Positions 18,798 through 27,618 of a DNA stretch of 64,000 bases are shown piece after piece. The notes under the pieces were generated by a model. It was not told the origin of the DNA, ran no database searches, and saw nothing but the letters and a program-made list of their open reading frames with translations. The position numbers and the translations under genes are program-made. Within the stretch, counting starts at the first letter, position 1, and every line of letters begins with the position of its first letter. The DNA lies in the NCBI RefSeq assembly GCF_038096165.1, contig NZ_CP151076.1:2353501-2417500 (forward strand), read 5' to 3'. The DNA is from Pseudomonas sp. G.S.17. GTDB lineage: Bacteria > Pseudomonadota > Gammaproteobacteria > Pseudomonadales > Pseudomonadaceae.

Positions 18798-20150
18798 GTG
18801 AATCAGCTTTTCGACGCGTACTTCACCCAGCCGGCCATGGGCAAAGTTTTCACTGATCAGGGGCGGCTGCAGGGCATGCTCGATTTCGAAGCGGCACTGG
18901 CTCGGGCCCAGGCCAGTATCGGGTTGATCCCGGCTGAAGTGGTCGCGGACATCGAAGCCGCCTGCCGCGCCGAGCTGTTCGACTTCAATGAACTGGCGAT
19001 TGCCGTGGGCAATGCCGGCAACTCGGCAATCCCGTTGGTCAAGGCGCTGGGCAAGAAGATCGCCGCGCGCAATCCCGTCGCCGAGCGTTACGTGCACATG
19101 GGCGCCACCAGTCAGGACTCCATGGACAGCGGCCTGATCCTGCAGCTGCGTCAAGCGCTGCAACTGCTGGAAATCGATCTGGGCAAATTGGCGGACGCTC
19201 TGGCGCAACAGGCACGACGCTATGCGCTAACGCCGCTGGCCGGGCGCACCTGGTTGCAGCAGGCGACGCCGGTGACACTGGGCATGAAGATCGCCGGTTG
19301 GCTGGGCGCCGTGACGCGGCATCGCCAGCGCCTGATGGAAATCAAGCCGCGCCTGCTGAGCCTGCAATTTGGCGGCGCATCCGGCACGCTTGCGGCGCTG
19401 GGCGAGCAGGGTTTTGCCGTGGCCGAGGCCTTGGCGCGGGAGCTGCAATTGACGCTGCCCGAGCAACCCTGGCACACCCATCGCGACCGTCTGGTGGAGT
19501 TCGCCAGCCTGCTGGGCATGATCGCTGGCAGCCTGGGCAAGATCGGTCGGGATATCAGCCTGTTGATGCAAACCGAAGTCGGCGAGCTGTTCGAACCGGC
19601 AGCGGCGGGCAAGGGCGGTTCCTCGACCATGCCGCACAAGCGCAATCCGGTTGGCGCGGCAGTGATGATCGGTGCCTCGGTGCGCGCGCCGGGACTGGTC
19701 GCCACGATGCTTGCCGCCATGGCCCAGGAGCACGAGCGCAGTCTGGGCCTGTGGCATGCCGAATGGGAAACCCTGCCGGAACTGTGCTGTCTGGTTTCCG
19801 GCTCGTTGCAGCACGCCTTGCAAGTCATTCCGGAACTGGACGTTGACGCAGCGCGGATGCTGGAAAACCTCGATTCGACCAAAGGCCTGGTGCTGGCCGA
19901 GGCGGTGAGCATCGCGCTGGCCAAGCGTCTGGGTCGCGATGCCGCCCATCACCTGATCGAACAATGCTGTCGCAGCGCGGTGGAACAGGGCACGCATCTG
20001 CGTCAGGTGCTGGGGCAACATCCGCAAGTCAGCGCCGAGCTGTCCAGCACTGAACTGGATCATCTGCTCGACCCCGCCAATTATCTGGGTCAGGCCGGAC
20101 GTTGGGTTGAACGGGCGGTGGCGGAGCATGAAGCACTGAAACCTCTGTAG
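18798..20150 (+). CDS. pcaB: 3-carboxy-cis,cis-muconate cycloisomerase
   Basis: PcaB closes the ring-cleavage product to gamma-carboxymuconolactone. At 450 residues it matches the fumarase/aspartase superfamily member; the signature GGSSTMPHKRNPV is clear near residue 275, and HMGATSQDSMDSG forms an earlier active-site stretch. It starts with GTG, eight bases after GAAGGA, 16 bases behind pcaK. Its TAG stop lies inside the left arm of a REP inverted repeat, so the hairpin begins within the coding sequence. Confidence 0.96.
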   Translation: MNQLFDAYFTQPAMGKVFTDQGRLQGMLDFEAALARAQASIGLIPAEVVADIEAACRAELFDFNELAIAVGNAGNSAIPLVKALGKKIAARNPVAERYVHMGATSQDSMDSGLILQLRQALQLLEIDLGKLADALAQQARRYALTPLAGRTWLQQATPVTLGMKIAGWLGAVTRHRQRLMEIKPRLLSLQFGGASGTLAALGEQGFAVAEALARELQLTLPEQPWHTHRDRLVEFASLLGMIAGSLGKIGRDISLLMQTEVGELFEPAAAGKGGSSTMPHKRNPVGAAVMIGASVRAPGLVATMLAAMAQEHERSLGLWHAEWETLPELCCLVSGSLQHALQVIPELDVDAARMLENLDSTKGLVLAEAVSIALAKRLGRDAAHHLIEQCCRSAVEQGTHLRQVLGQHPQVSAELSSTELDHLLDPANYLGQAGRWVERAVAEHEALKPL

Positions 20151-20205
20151 GAGCCAACTTGTTGGCGAGGCAATCCAAGGCTCGCCAACAAGTTGGCTCC
20201 TACAG
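20145..20205. repeat. BIME: perfect 25-bp inverted repeat of the GTAGGAGCCAAC family
   Basis: Arms 20145-20169 and 20181-20205 are exact inverted copies around an 11-base loop. The left arm contains the pcaB stop codon. This is one of the few perfect pairs in the window. Confidence 0.95.
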
Positions 20206-20241
20206 CACCTTTATTCCATTCGAAACCTGAAGGAGCCTCCA

Positions 20242-21030
20242 ATGCCTTTCATTCACCTCACCGACGGCGATCTGCATTACCAGCTCGACGGTCCACAAGG
20301 CGCGCCGGTACTGCTGCTTTGCAATTCGCTGGGCACCGATCTGCACATGTGGGACGCGCAGATTCCGGCGTTCATCGAGCATTTCCAGGTCTTGCGTTAC
20401 GACACGCGCGGGCATGGCCAATCGCTGGTGAGCGAAGGTCCATACAGTATCGAGCAGAATGGCCGCGACGTGTTGGCGCTGCTGGATGCACTGCAACTGG
20501 AGCAGGTCTCGTTCTGCGGCTTGTCCATGGGCGGGTTGATTGGCCAATGGCTGGCCATCAACGCAGCTGAACGATTCAAGCATGTTGTGCTGTGCAACAC
20601 CGCGGCGAAAATCGGCAGCCCGGAGATCTGGAATCCGCGCATTGAAGGCGTATTGCGTGACGGTGTTGCGGGGATGCAGGCGCTGCGCGAAGCGACCATC
20701 GCACGCTGGTTCACCCCCGAATTTGTTGCGGCGCAGCCCCAACAGGTCGAGACCTTGGTGAACATGCTTGCGCAGACGTCGCCCCAGGGTTACGCGGCCA
20801 ATTGCGCGGCAGTGCGTGACGCGGATTTCCGCCCGCAGCTGGGCGCGATCGCGCAGCCGGTGCTGGTGGTCAGTGGCGCTCATGATCCAGTCACCACGCC
20901 TGCCGACGGGCGCTATCTGGTCGAGCAGATTACCGATGCGCAATACGTCGAGTTAAATGCGGCACACCTTTCCAGTGTCGAAGCCTCCGCCGCGTTCAGT
21001 GAGCGTGTGCTGGCCTTTCTAACAGCTTGA
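20242..21030 (+). CDS. pcaD: 3-oxoadipate enol-lactonase
   Basis: This 262-residue alpha/beta hydrolase converts beta-ketoadipate enol-lactone to beta-ketoadipate. The nucleophile elbow is GLSMGG (Ser near residue 95); VVSGAHDPVT carries the acid and LNAAHLSSVEA the His. An AAGGAG site precedes the ATG. It follows the REP element after pcaB and leads into pcaC with a 14-base gap. Confidence 0.95.
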   Translation: MPFIHLTDGDLHYQLDGPQGAPVLLLCNSLGTDLHMWDAQIPAFIEHFQVLRYDTRGHGQSLVSEGPYSIEQNGRDVLALLDALQLEQVSFCGLSMGGLIGQWLAINAAERFKHVVLCNTAAKIGSPEIWNPRIEGVLRDGVAGMQALREATIARWFTPEFVAAQPQQVETLVNMLAQTSPQGYAANCAAVRDADFRPQLGAIAQPVLVVSGAHDPVTTPADGRYLVEQITDAQYVELNAAHLSSVEASAAFSERVLAFLTA

Positions 21031-21044
21031 AACCGGAGGACAGA

Positions 21045-21443
21045 ATGGACGAGAAACAACGTTACGAAGCGGGCATGCAAGTGCGTCGCGCGGTGTTGGG
21101 CGATACCCACGTCGACAACAGCCTGAAGAAACTCACGCCATTCAATGAAGAATTTCAGGAAATGATCACCCGCCATGCCTGGGGTGACATCTGGACCCGG
21201 CCGGGTTTGCCACTTCACACCCGAAGCCTGGTGACCATCGCCATGTTGATCGGCATGAACCGCGAGGGTGAACTGCGCCTGCACCTCAAGGCGGCGAAAA
21301 ACAACGGCGTGACCCGCGACGAGATCAAGGAAGTGCTGATGCAAAGCGCGATCTACTGCGGCATTCCAGCGGCCAATGCCACGTTTCATCTGGCCGAAGA
21401 AGTCTGGGACGAAATGGGCGTGGAGTCGCTCGATCCGTCTTGA
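21045..21443 (+). CDS. pcaC: 4-carboxymuconolactone decarboxylase
   Basis: The 132-residue protein removes CO2 from gamma-carboxymuconolactone to give the enol-lactone used by PcaD. The AhpD-like core reads LVTIAMLIGMNREGELRLHLKA, followed by GVTRDEIKEVLMQSAIYCGIPAA. The start at 21045 has GGAGGA five bases upstream and gives the usual length; an ATG at 21027 overlaps the pcaD stop and is less likely. It is the last gene of the pca run; a BIME follows 12 bases later. Confidence 0.95.
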   Translation: MDEKQRYEAGMQVRRAVLGDTHVDNSLKKLTPFNEEFQEMITRHAWGDIWTRPGLPLHTRSLVTIAMLIGMNREGELRLHLKAAKNNGVTRDEIKEVLMQSAIYCGIPAANATFHLAEEVWDEMGVESLDPS

Positions 21444-21455
21444 ATTGGAATACTT

Positions 21456-21543
21456 GTTGGAGCGAGGCTTGCCCGCGAATCAAACGCCTCGGTGACCCAG
21501 CGCTACCGCGTCATCGTTCTTCGCGGGCAAGCCTCGCCCCAAC
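21456..21543. repeat. BIME: GTTGGAGCGAGG family
   Basis: The left arm GTTGGAGCGAGGCTTGCC and right arm (CGGGCAAGCCTCGCCCCAAC) are inverted with one mismatch around a loop of about 40 bases. It lies between the convergent ends of pcaC and the ArsB-like gene. Confidence 0.9.
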
Positions 21544-21585
21544 GGGTGAAGGTGTTTGCTGCGCGACAACGCGGAGTCTGGACGG

Positions 21586-22848
21586 TCAGCCCGTCGTGAT
21601 CGACAACGCCGCCAGCGCGCCAATCAAGGCGGGCGGCATCACCAGAATGCCCAGCCGCAGAAAAGTGAAGGCGCTGACGTTCTCGCCCTCACGGCGCACC
21701 GCGACCAGCCAGAGCAAGGTCGCCAGCGAACCGGTGATCGACAGATTGGGGCCCAGATCCACGCCGATCAGCAACGCGCTGGTGACTTCCGTGGGCAGCT
21801 GCGCGATGTTGCCCATCGACCCGGCGATCAATCCGGCGGGCAGGTTGTTGATCAGGTTGCTGGCAATCGCCACCAGCACCCCGGCGCCCCAGATGGCCTG
21901 AACGCTGGAGCGTTCCGCCAGGGTTTGCAGCGCATGGGCCAGATGATCGATCAGCCCGGTCTGCGCAAGTGCTTCCACCAGCACAAACAGCCCGGCCACC
22001 AAGGGCAGTACGCCCCACGACACACCTTTGAGCACCGGTAACGGGCTCAGTCGCTGGCGTATGTGAATCAAGCCTGCTGTGGCGATACCGGCGCAAAACG
22101 TCGGCAATCCAAGCTGAACGCCCAGCGCCGAGGCGCTGAGCAGCACAATCCCGGTCAACACGATGCCAAACGCAGTCAGGCGCGCGCCGCTGGACAGCGG
22201 TTGCAGGGTGATGGTGGTTTCCAGCGGCTGGCGCAAATGGGCGCGTTGGGTGAAACGCAGCACCAGATACGTCAGGCCGATGGCGGCAATCGACGGCAAG
22301 GTGAAATGCCAGAGCCAGGTCAGCAACGGCGGCATGTGGCTGCCGAAGATCACCAGATTGGCCGGATTGGAAATCGGCAGGACGAAGCTCGCTGCGTTGG
22401 CGATAAACGCGCAGACGAATAGATACGGCAGCGGTTCGGCTTTGGCTGCCCGCGCCGCCGCGTACACCGCAGGCGTCAAGACCACCGCCGTTGCGTCGTT
22501 GGAGAGAAATACCGTCACCAGCGTGCCGACCAGAAACACCAGGTCGAACAAGCGCTGCCCCGAACCGCGAGCATGTTGCGCCGCGTACATCGCGAGCCAG
22601 TCGAAAAGCCCCTGTTGGCGGGCCAGTTCGGCCAGTACCATCATGCCGATCAGGAACAGATAAACATCCAGACCTTCGCCGACGGCGTGCAGCGCGGCGT
22701 GGGCCGGGATCAGTCCTGATACCGTCAGCAGAATGGCTCCGCCCATGGCCCAGACAAATTCCGGCACGCGCCACGGACGCAGAATGACGCCACAGGTGGC
22801 CAGGGCGACCACCATCCAGATGGCCGTTGACGGGTCGAATGCAGGCAT
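21586..22848 (-). CDS. ArsB/NhaD-type ion transporter
   Basis: This 420-residue hydrophobic protein with about eleven spans belongs to the ion transporter superfamily that includes ArsB. Family segments include FLSNDATAVVLTP and a C-terminal SNLINNLPAGLIAG, the two inverted-repeat membrane motifs. ArsB exports arsenite, but no arsR, arsC or arsH is nearby, so the substrate may be another anion. The gene stands alone, convergent with the pca run. A recognisable ribosome site is weak. Confidence 0.8.
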   Translation of the reverse strand: MPAFDPSTAIWMVVALATCGVILRPWRVPEFVWAMGGAILLTVSGLIPAHAALHAVGEGLDVYLFLIGMMVLAELARQQGLFDWLAMYAAQHARGSGQRLFDLVFLVGTLVTVFLSNDATAVVLTPAVYAAARAAKAEPLPYLFVCAFIANAASFVLPISNPANLVIFGSHMPPLLTWLWHFTLPSIAAIGLTYLVLRFTQRAHLRQPLETTITLQPLSSGARLTAFGIVLTGIVLLSASALGVQLGLPTFCAGIATAGLIHIRQRLSPLPVLKGVSWGVLPLVAGLFVLVEALAQTGLIDHLAHALQTLAERSSVQAIWGAGVLVAIASNLINNLPAGLIAGSMGNIAQLPTEVTSALLIGVDLGPNLSITGSLATLLWLVAVRREGENVSAFTFLRLGILVMPPALIGALAALSITTG

Positions 22849-23108
22849 TGAATCTACTCAGGTGTGAAGGGGATGGCAGCGGCGAGACAAGCGATTTCAG
22901 GTGCTCGGCAGTGCGGCTTCCACAGCCTTGTCGCTGTGCCTGACGGGTGAATCCAGGGTTTGACCGCGCCGGTTTCCAAGTGTCCACCGCGCTTACAGGT
23001 TTTTTGCATCGGGTTACCAGTCTCGTGGAATTCGTGATGGGGCACGCAGGTCCAACCGTGGCAGAGGCTGGCTGCCAGCCACGAAAGATGACTATTCAAG
23101 GAGACGCA

Positions 23109-24593
23109 ATGAGTCAGGCCGTTCTGGAGAGCGAAACCAATCGTCGACAGTTGCAGGAGATCATCTCCGGTCTGTCCGATGGCGTGCTGTTGATCGAGTT
23201 GGACAAGACCATCGTCTGGGCCAATCAAGCAGCCTTGGCAATGCACGGCGTGGCCAAGGTCGGACAGTTGGGTACTGACGCCAGCGATTACGCGTCGCGT
23301 TTTTCCCTGCGCTATCGCGACAGCAAGACGCTGGCTCAAAAGCACTATCCCATCAACCGGGTCGCAGCCGGCGAGACGTTCAGTGACATGGTGGTGGAAG
23401 TACGAGCCAGGGACGACGAAGAGAAATACTGGGTGCACCGGGTGCGCAGCATGATTCTCAACGGCGGCAACGGCAAGCCGGAACTGCTGGCGCTGATCAT
23501 GACCGATGCCACGGAATGGGCCAGCGCAGAGCAGCGCTTCGAGAGGACGTTCAATGCCAATCCGGCGCCTGCGGTCATCTGTCGCCTCAGTGACCTGCGC
23601 TATATCAAGGTCAACCAGGGCTTTCTGGAAATGACCGGTTACAGCCGTGAGCAAGTGATCGGCCGTTCAGTCTATGAAGTGGACGTGCTGGAAAACGCCG
23701 AGCGCAAGGATCTGGCGATCCAGCGCCTCAACGACGGCCTCACCATCCCGCAAATGCAGGCCGATTTGAAATTGCCTGACGGCGGCAACAAGCTGGTTAT
23801 CGTCGCCGGCCAGCCGCTGGATATCAACGAAGAGGACTGCATGCTGTTCTCGTTCATGGATCTGGAGCCACGGCGCAAGATCGAAATCGCCTTGCGCCAG
23901 AGCGAAGAACGCTTTGCCAAGGCGTTTCGCCTGAGCCCGGTGCCGACTCTGGTGTGCAGCGCGGACCTTCAGCAGGTGCTGGAAGTCAACGATGCCTTCC
24001 TGAAAACCACCGGCTTCAATGGCGAGGAAGTCACCGGACGGTCGCTCACGGAAATCGACTTCCTGGCCGGCAAGGCCACTTGCGCCCAGCTGTTGCAGGC
24101 TCTGGAAAAGTCCGGGCGCATTGAGGGCATGGATCTGAAAGTGCGCAGGAAAGACGGGGAAATTATCGACTGCGTCGCTTCGGCGGACACGGTCAGTATT
24201 CAGGACGCCACTTGCTACCTGCTGGTGCTGATGGACATTACCGAACGCAAGCGCTCGGAAACCGAATTGGTCAGCGCGATTGAAGAGGTCATGCAGGATG
24301 CGTCGTGGTTTACCCGCACGCTGATCGACAAGCTGGCCAGCGCCAAAAGCGTCAAACGGCCCGAGCTGCCGGGCACGTCACTGGTTGACCTGACGGCTAG
24401 GGAAAAGGATGTGCTGGGCTTGATCTGCGAAGGCTTGGCCGATAAGGAAATCGCCTTGCGACTCAAGCTGGCACCCAATACCGTGCGAAATCACGTGGCC
24501 ACCATGTACTCGAAGCTGGGCCTGCACAGTCGTTCGGAGGCGATTATCTGGGCGCGTAAACGGGCGCTGTTTTCCTCTGATAAACGTAAGTAG
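23109..24593 (+). CDS. Multi-PAS-domain LuxR-type transcriptional regulator
   Basis: The 494-residue protein has three PAS domains (about residues 15-140, 145-260 and 265-390), seen as repeated motifs such as KVNQGFLEMTGYSREQVIGRS and EVNDAFLKTTGFNGEEVTGRS. A LuxR/NarL helix-turn-helix closes the protein (LTAREKDVLGLICEGLADKE, NTVRNHVATMYSKLGL). No kinase or transmembrane segment is visible, so it is a soluble one-component sensor. The start at 23109 follows AAGGAGA; the open frame back to 22947 is ignored. The PAS ligand is unknown. Confidence 0.85.
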   Translation: MSQAVLESETNRRQLQEIISGLSDGVLLIELDKTIVWANQAALAMHGVAKVGQLGTDASDYASRFSLRYRDSKTLAQKHYPINRVAAGETFSDMVVEVRARDDEEKYWVHRVRSMILNGGNGKPELLALIMTDATEWASAEQRFERTFNANPAPAVICRLSDLRYIKVNQGFLEMTGYSREQVIGRSVYEVDVLENAERKDLAIQRLNDGLTIPQMQADLKLPDGGNKLVIVAGQPLDINEEDCMLFSFMDLEPRRKIEIALRQSEERFAKAFRLSPVPTLVCSADLQQVLEVNDAFLKTTGFNGEEVTGRSLTEIDFLAGKATCAQLLQALEKSGRIEGMDLKVRRKDGEIIDCVASADTVSIQDATCYLLVLMDITERKRSETELVSAIEEVMQDASWFTRTLIDKLASAKSVKRPELPGTSLVDLTAREKDVLGLICEGLADKEIALRLKLAPNTVRNHVATMYSKLGLHSRSEAIIWARKRALFSSDKRK

Positions 24594-24746
24594 TTCTGAC
24601 GTGTTGGTGCGAATGTACTAACGCGACAGGTGCAAATTAGTCTGTTTAATTCATTGCATTGTTTATAACCTGACGGTCCTTTTTCGAACCGCCGCAGGGG
24701 AAAACTTGCAAATGCTCAGATACATGATCAACGCAGGCCGCCGTTC

Positions 24747-25007
24747 GTGACGTACCTGGCCCAGGTGCGCCAACTCATCGAACACAGTTTCGAGCCTATG
24801 GCGTGCGACAGCACTGTCAGCCCGGATGGCTCACTGATGGTGCGTATTTATGATCGCGACAGCGGCCGGGTCGATCTGGTCGTGACGGGTATCGCCGTCG
24901 ACCAGCTCAAGAGCCATGACGTCGTACTGACGCTTATCGAAGAGTTACGCGACGAGCTCACCAGTGTCCGCATGAGCTCCGTGCTGGGTCAGCCGTCACA
25001 GGCTTGA
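24747..25007 (+). CDS. DUF1652-family small protein
   Basis: This 86-residue soluble protein has the compact sheet typical of the Pseudomonas DUF1652 family: RQLIEHSFEPMACDSTVSPD near the N-terminus, then SGRVDLVVTGIAV and LIEELRDEL. It starts with GTG; the ATG at 24712 opens a different short frame that ends just upstream, so it could be a leader. Its 3' end overlaps the convergent DUF6482-like gene by 12 bases. The function of the family is not known to me. Confidence 0.75.
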   Translation: MTYLAQVRQLIEHSFEPMACDSTVSPDGSLMVRIYDRDSGRVDLVVTGIAVDQLKSHDVVLTLIEELRDELTSVRMSSVLGQPSQA

Positions 25008-25301
25008 GCGAAACGGAATCGGCTCGCGGGTGGGCACGGCATCGCTGTCGGCCTGGCCCACCATCTCGTCATAAACGGTCGGATGCACCAGATACAGCGG
25101 CACTTCCGGTACCGCCGCCAGATATTTACGCGCCTCGTCTACCGAGGCGACGTGAAAGGTGTCGCCGTGGCCGTCCTGCACCGGATGCGAAGAGCCCTGC
25201 ATCACCGCGTGAATCACATACGAACCGCCTTCCATGGTCACCAGCTGAATCTCGTGGATTTCGCCGGCTTTGACGTGTGTGGCAAGTTTTTTCATGTCCA
25301 T
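24996..25301 (-). CDS. DUF6482-like small protein
   Basis: The 101-residue protein starts MDMKKLATHVKAGEIHEIQL and resembles small Pseudomonas proteins I recall as DUF6482. It has a beta-rich core (GGSYVIHAVMQG; DTFHVASVDEARKYLA) without membrane segments or cysteines. The start at 25301 has GAGG about seven bases upstream; the frame extends to 25418 without a site. It is convergent with the DUF1652 gene and shares the last 12 bases. No function can be assigned. Confidence 0.7.
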   Translation of the reverse strand: MDMKKLATHVKAGEIHEIQLVTMEGGSYVIHAVMQGSSHPVQDGHGDTFHVASVDEARKYLAAVPEVPLYLVHPTVYDEMVGQADSDAVPTREPIPFRSSL

Positions 25302-25379
25302 GACGCTACCTCTTGAGGAGGGAAGGGCGAATGCCTGTCTCTCAGGTTCGAGGAGGGGCAGCAGCGTGAGTTCATTTTT

Positions 25380-25398
25380 TGTGGGACCGGCGTCAGCC
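25380..25398. repeat. REP half-unit at the edge of the SDR remnant
   Basis: TGTGGGACCGGCGTCAGCC matches the GTAGGACCGGCTTCAGCC head of the local REP family with few differences. It abuts the first recognisable SDR codons. Confidence 0.55.
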
Positions 25399-25399
25399 C

Positions 25400-25686
25400 C
25401 TTTCAAAACTGGAAGCACTCAAGGTTCAGGAGTGGAACCAGATGATCGACGTCAACATTCGTGGCGTGCTGCATGGCATCGCGGCTGCTTTGCCGATCAT
25501 GCAGCAGCAACGTTCGGGTCAGTTCATCAACATCGCGTCGATTGGTGCCTACGCGATATCGCCCACGGCAGCGGTGTACTGCGCAACCAAGTCCGCGGTG
25601 CGGGCGTCATCGCTTACGCAATCGAACAACCGGCAGATGTGGACGTCAGCGAAATTATCGTGCGGCCTACCGCAAGCCCGTTCTGA
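25400..25686 (+). pseudogene. Remnant of a short-chain dehydrogenase (SDR)
   Basis: The segment encodes the middle of a classical [23 protein letters not shown], then [13 protein letters not shown], and the catalytic INIASIGAY...[10 protein letters not shown] (Ser-Tyr-Lys). It then leaves frame. The family's C-terminal tail ([19 protein letters not shown], ending SPF and a stop) resumes in another frame at about 25614. About 80 N-terminal residues with the NAD-binding GxxxGxG and about 60 residues before the tail are gone. The left edge touches a REP remnant (25380-25398), which suggests deletion at a repeat. It cannot encode a working enzyme. Confidence 0.85.
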
Positions 25687-25703
25687 TGGGTTTGCGTGGG
25701 GCA

Positions 25704-25740
25704 TAAAAAAACGGCGCGGCTTGAGGGCCGCGCCGTTTTA
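25704..25740. terminator. Bidirectional rho-independent terminator
   Basis: A 13-bp stem, AAAACGGCGCGGC with its complement, has a short loop, an A-run on the left and a T-run on the right. It ends transcripts from both sides: the SDR remnant and the dehydrogenase gene, whose stop is 18 bases away. Confidence 0.9.
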
Positions 25741-25758
25741 TCTGACCGAAGTCAGTGC

Positions 25759-27342
25759 TTAAGCGATGGGCTGATCGCTCCACTCGCTGTTCACCAGACG
25801 CTTGAGGCCCAGTGGGTTAGCGTTTTGCAACGCTGCCGGAAGCAGGGCATCCGGGTAGTTCTGGTAGCAGACCGGACGCAGGAAGCGATCGATCGCCAGG
25901 GTGCCGACCGAAGTGCCGCGCGAATCGGAAGTCGCCGGGTATGGACCGCCATGGACCATGGCCTCACAGACTTCAACGCCCGTCGGGTAGCCGTTGACCA
26001 GGATACGGCCAACTTTCTCTTCCAGCACCGGCACCAGCCATTGGTACTGCTCAAGATCAGCCGGTTCGCCGATCAGGGTGGCGGTGAGCTGGCCGCGCAA
26101 CGCTTGCAGCGCGCTTTTCAGCTGGGCGTCGTCAGCCGCTTCAATCACCAGCGTGGTTGGGCCGAAAACTTCTTCCTGCAACAGTTCGTCGCCATTGAGC
26201 AGCAAGCTGATATCAGCCTTGAACAGTTGCGCCTGAGCCTGTTTACCTTCCTGCGGCTTGCCGGCCAGGTGAGTAATGCCAGGGTGCGACAACAGATGCT
26301 CGACGCCTTTGCTGTAGCTGCGCAGACCGCCAGCATTGAGCATGGTTTGTGCTGGCTGGCCGCCCATTTGTTCCTTGAGCTGCTCAAGGAACGCGGTGAA
26401 GGCAGGCGAGCTGACGCCGATCACGACGCCCGGGTTGGTGCAGAACTGACCTGCGCCCATGACCACCGAAGCGGCAAGTTCCTTGGCCACGGTTTCGCCG
26501 CGAGCGGACAGAGCTTGCGGCAGCAGAACCACCGGGTTGATGCTGGACATTTCCGCGAACACTGGAATCGGTTGCGGACGTTCCGCAGCCATTTTGCACA
26601 GCGCATTGCCGCCGCCCAGGGAGCCGGTGAAGCCCACCGCCTGAATGGCCGGATGCTTGACCAGACCTTCGCCGACGCCGTTGCCGAAAATCATGTTGAA
26701 CACGCCTTTAGGCATGTTGGTTTTTTCGGCAGCGCGGATGATTGCGCAGCCCACCAGATCAGCAGTCGCCATGTGGCCGCTGTGCGCCTTGAACACGACC
26801 GGGCAACCGGCGGCCAGCGCCGACGCGGTGTCGCCGCCAGCGGTGGAGAAGGCCAACGGGAAGTTGCTGGCGCCGAACACGGCAACCGGGCCTACGCCAA
26901 TGCGGTACTGACGCAGATCGGTACGCGGCAACGGCTTGCGATCCGGCAGGGCCAGGTCGATGCGCGCACCGAGGTAGTCACCGCGACGCAGGACTTTGGC
27001 GAACAGACGCATCTGGCCGCTGGTGCGACCGCGCTCGCCCTGGATACGCCCTGCTGGCAGTGCGGTTTCCTGGCAAACGATAGCAACGAAATCATCGCCG
27101 AGCGCATCCAGCTCATCAGCGATGGCTTCAAGAAATTCTGCACGACGGGCCGGGCTCAGCTGACGGTATTCAGGAAACGCAGCTTGCGCAGCCAGGGCTG
27201 CCGCATCGATTTCCGCGTCGGTGGCTTGATAAAAACTGAATGGCAGCGCTTCGCCAGTGGTGGCGTCGAGACTTTTGTGTTGCGGCTCGCCAAGGGCGCT
27301 GCGGGCACCTGCGATGAAGTTGTGGCCGAGAACATTAGGCAT
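25759..27342 (-). CDS. Alpha-ketoglutarate semialdehyde (2,5-dioxovalerate) dehydrogenase
   Basis: The 527-residue aldehyde dehydrogenase oxidises 2-oxoglutarate semialdehyde to 2-oxoglutarate, the last step of glucarate, arabinose and hydroxyproline breakdown. Motifs: [11 protein letters not shown] in the cofactor site, [12 protein letters not shown], the catalytic Glu in [12 protein letters not shown] and the Cys in [10 protein letters not shown]. The extended length and [16 protein letters not shown] match this subgroup rather than GabD. AGGAGA precedes the ATG. It lies alone; gudD is 31 kb away and no dehydratase (kdgD) is in the window. Confidence 0.9.
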   Translation of the reverse strand: MPNVLGHNFIAGARSALGEPQHKSLDATTGEALPFSFYQATDAEIDAAALAAQAAFPEYRQLSPARRAEFLEAIADELDALGDDFVAIVCQETALPAGRIQGERGRTSGQMRLFAKVLRRGDYLGARIDLALPDRKPLPRTDLRQYRIGVGPVAVFGASNFPLAFSTAGGDTASALAAGCPVVFKAHSGHMATADLVGCAIIRAAEKTNMPKGVFNMIFGNGVGEGLVKHPAIQAVGFTGSLGGGNALCKMAAERPQPIPVFAEMSSINPVVLLPQALSARGETVAKELAASVVMGAGQFCTNPGVVIGVSSPAFTAFLEQLKEQMGGQPAQTMLNAGGLRSYSKGVEHLLSHPGITHLAGKPQEGKQAQAQLFKADISLLLNGDELLQEEVFGPTTLVIEAADDAQLKSALQALRGQLTATLIGEPADLEQYQWLVPVLEEKVGRILVNGYPTGVEVCEAMVHGGPYPATSDSRGTSVGTLAIDRFLRPVCYQNYPDALLPAALQNANPLGLKRLVNSEWSDQPIA

Positions 27343-27552
27343 CTGTGTCTCCTGTTGTTATAGGTAAAGAGTTGTTTGGCAAAAATATTTGCGGGTTTGA
27401 TCGGGCGTGTTGCCTGTTTTAGACATCTGCCGACCGCACTGCGCCGGATAAACAGGCTGCCAGCACGGTAGATGAAGCGAAAAAGTTGACAGTCATCGTA
27501 CAACTAGCAGCCGGAGTTCGCAACCGGCGATGCGGATGAAGCCAGCCAATGC

Positions 27553-27576
27553 CTCGCCAACAAGTTGGCTCCTACA
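27553..27576. repeat. Solitary REP half (CTCGCCAACAAGTTGGCTCC)
   Basis: It is the right arm of the family seen as a perfect pair after pcaB. GCCAACAAGTTGGC can itself fold. It lies in the 276-base gap between the dehydrogenase and the PseH-like gene, which otherwise holds nothing I can name. Confidence 0.8.
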
Positions 27577-27618
27577 CAGTCTGTACAGCCCGCAGTGTTC
27601 GCGAGGCCAAGGTAAACC

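Noticed and set aside
21586..22848. Arsenic-resistance operon
   Set aside because: Only the ArsB-like transporter is present; no arsR, arsC or arsH nearby, so a functional ars operon is not supported.
27370..27400. Sigma-54-like motif TTGGCAAAAATATTTGC
   Set aside because: The GG-to-GC spacing is one base too long, and on this strand it points at the end of a gene on the other strand.
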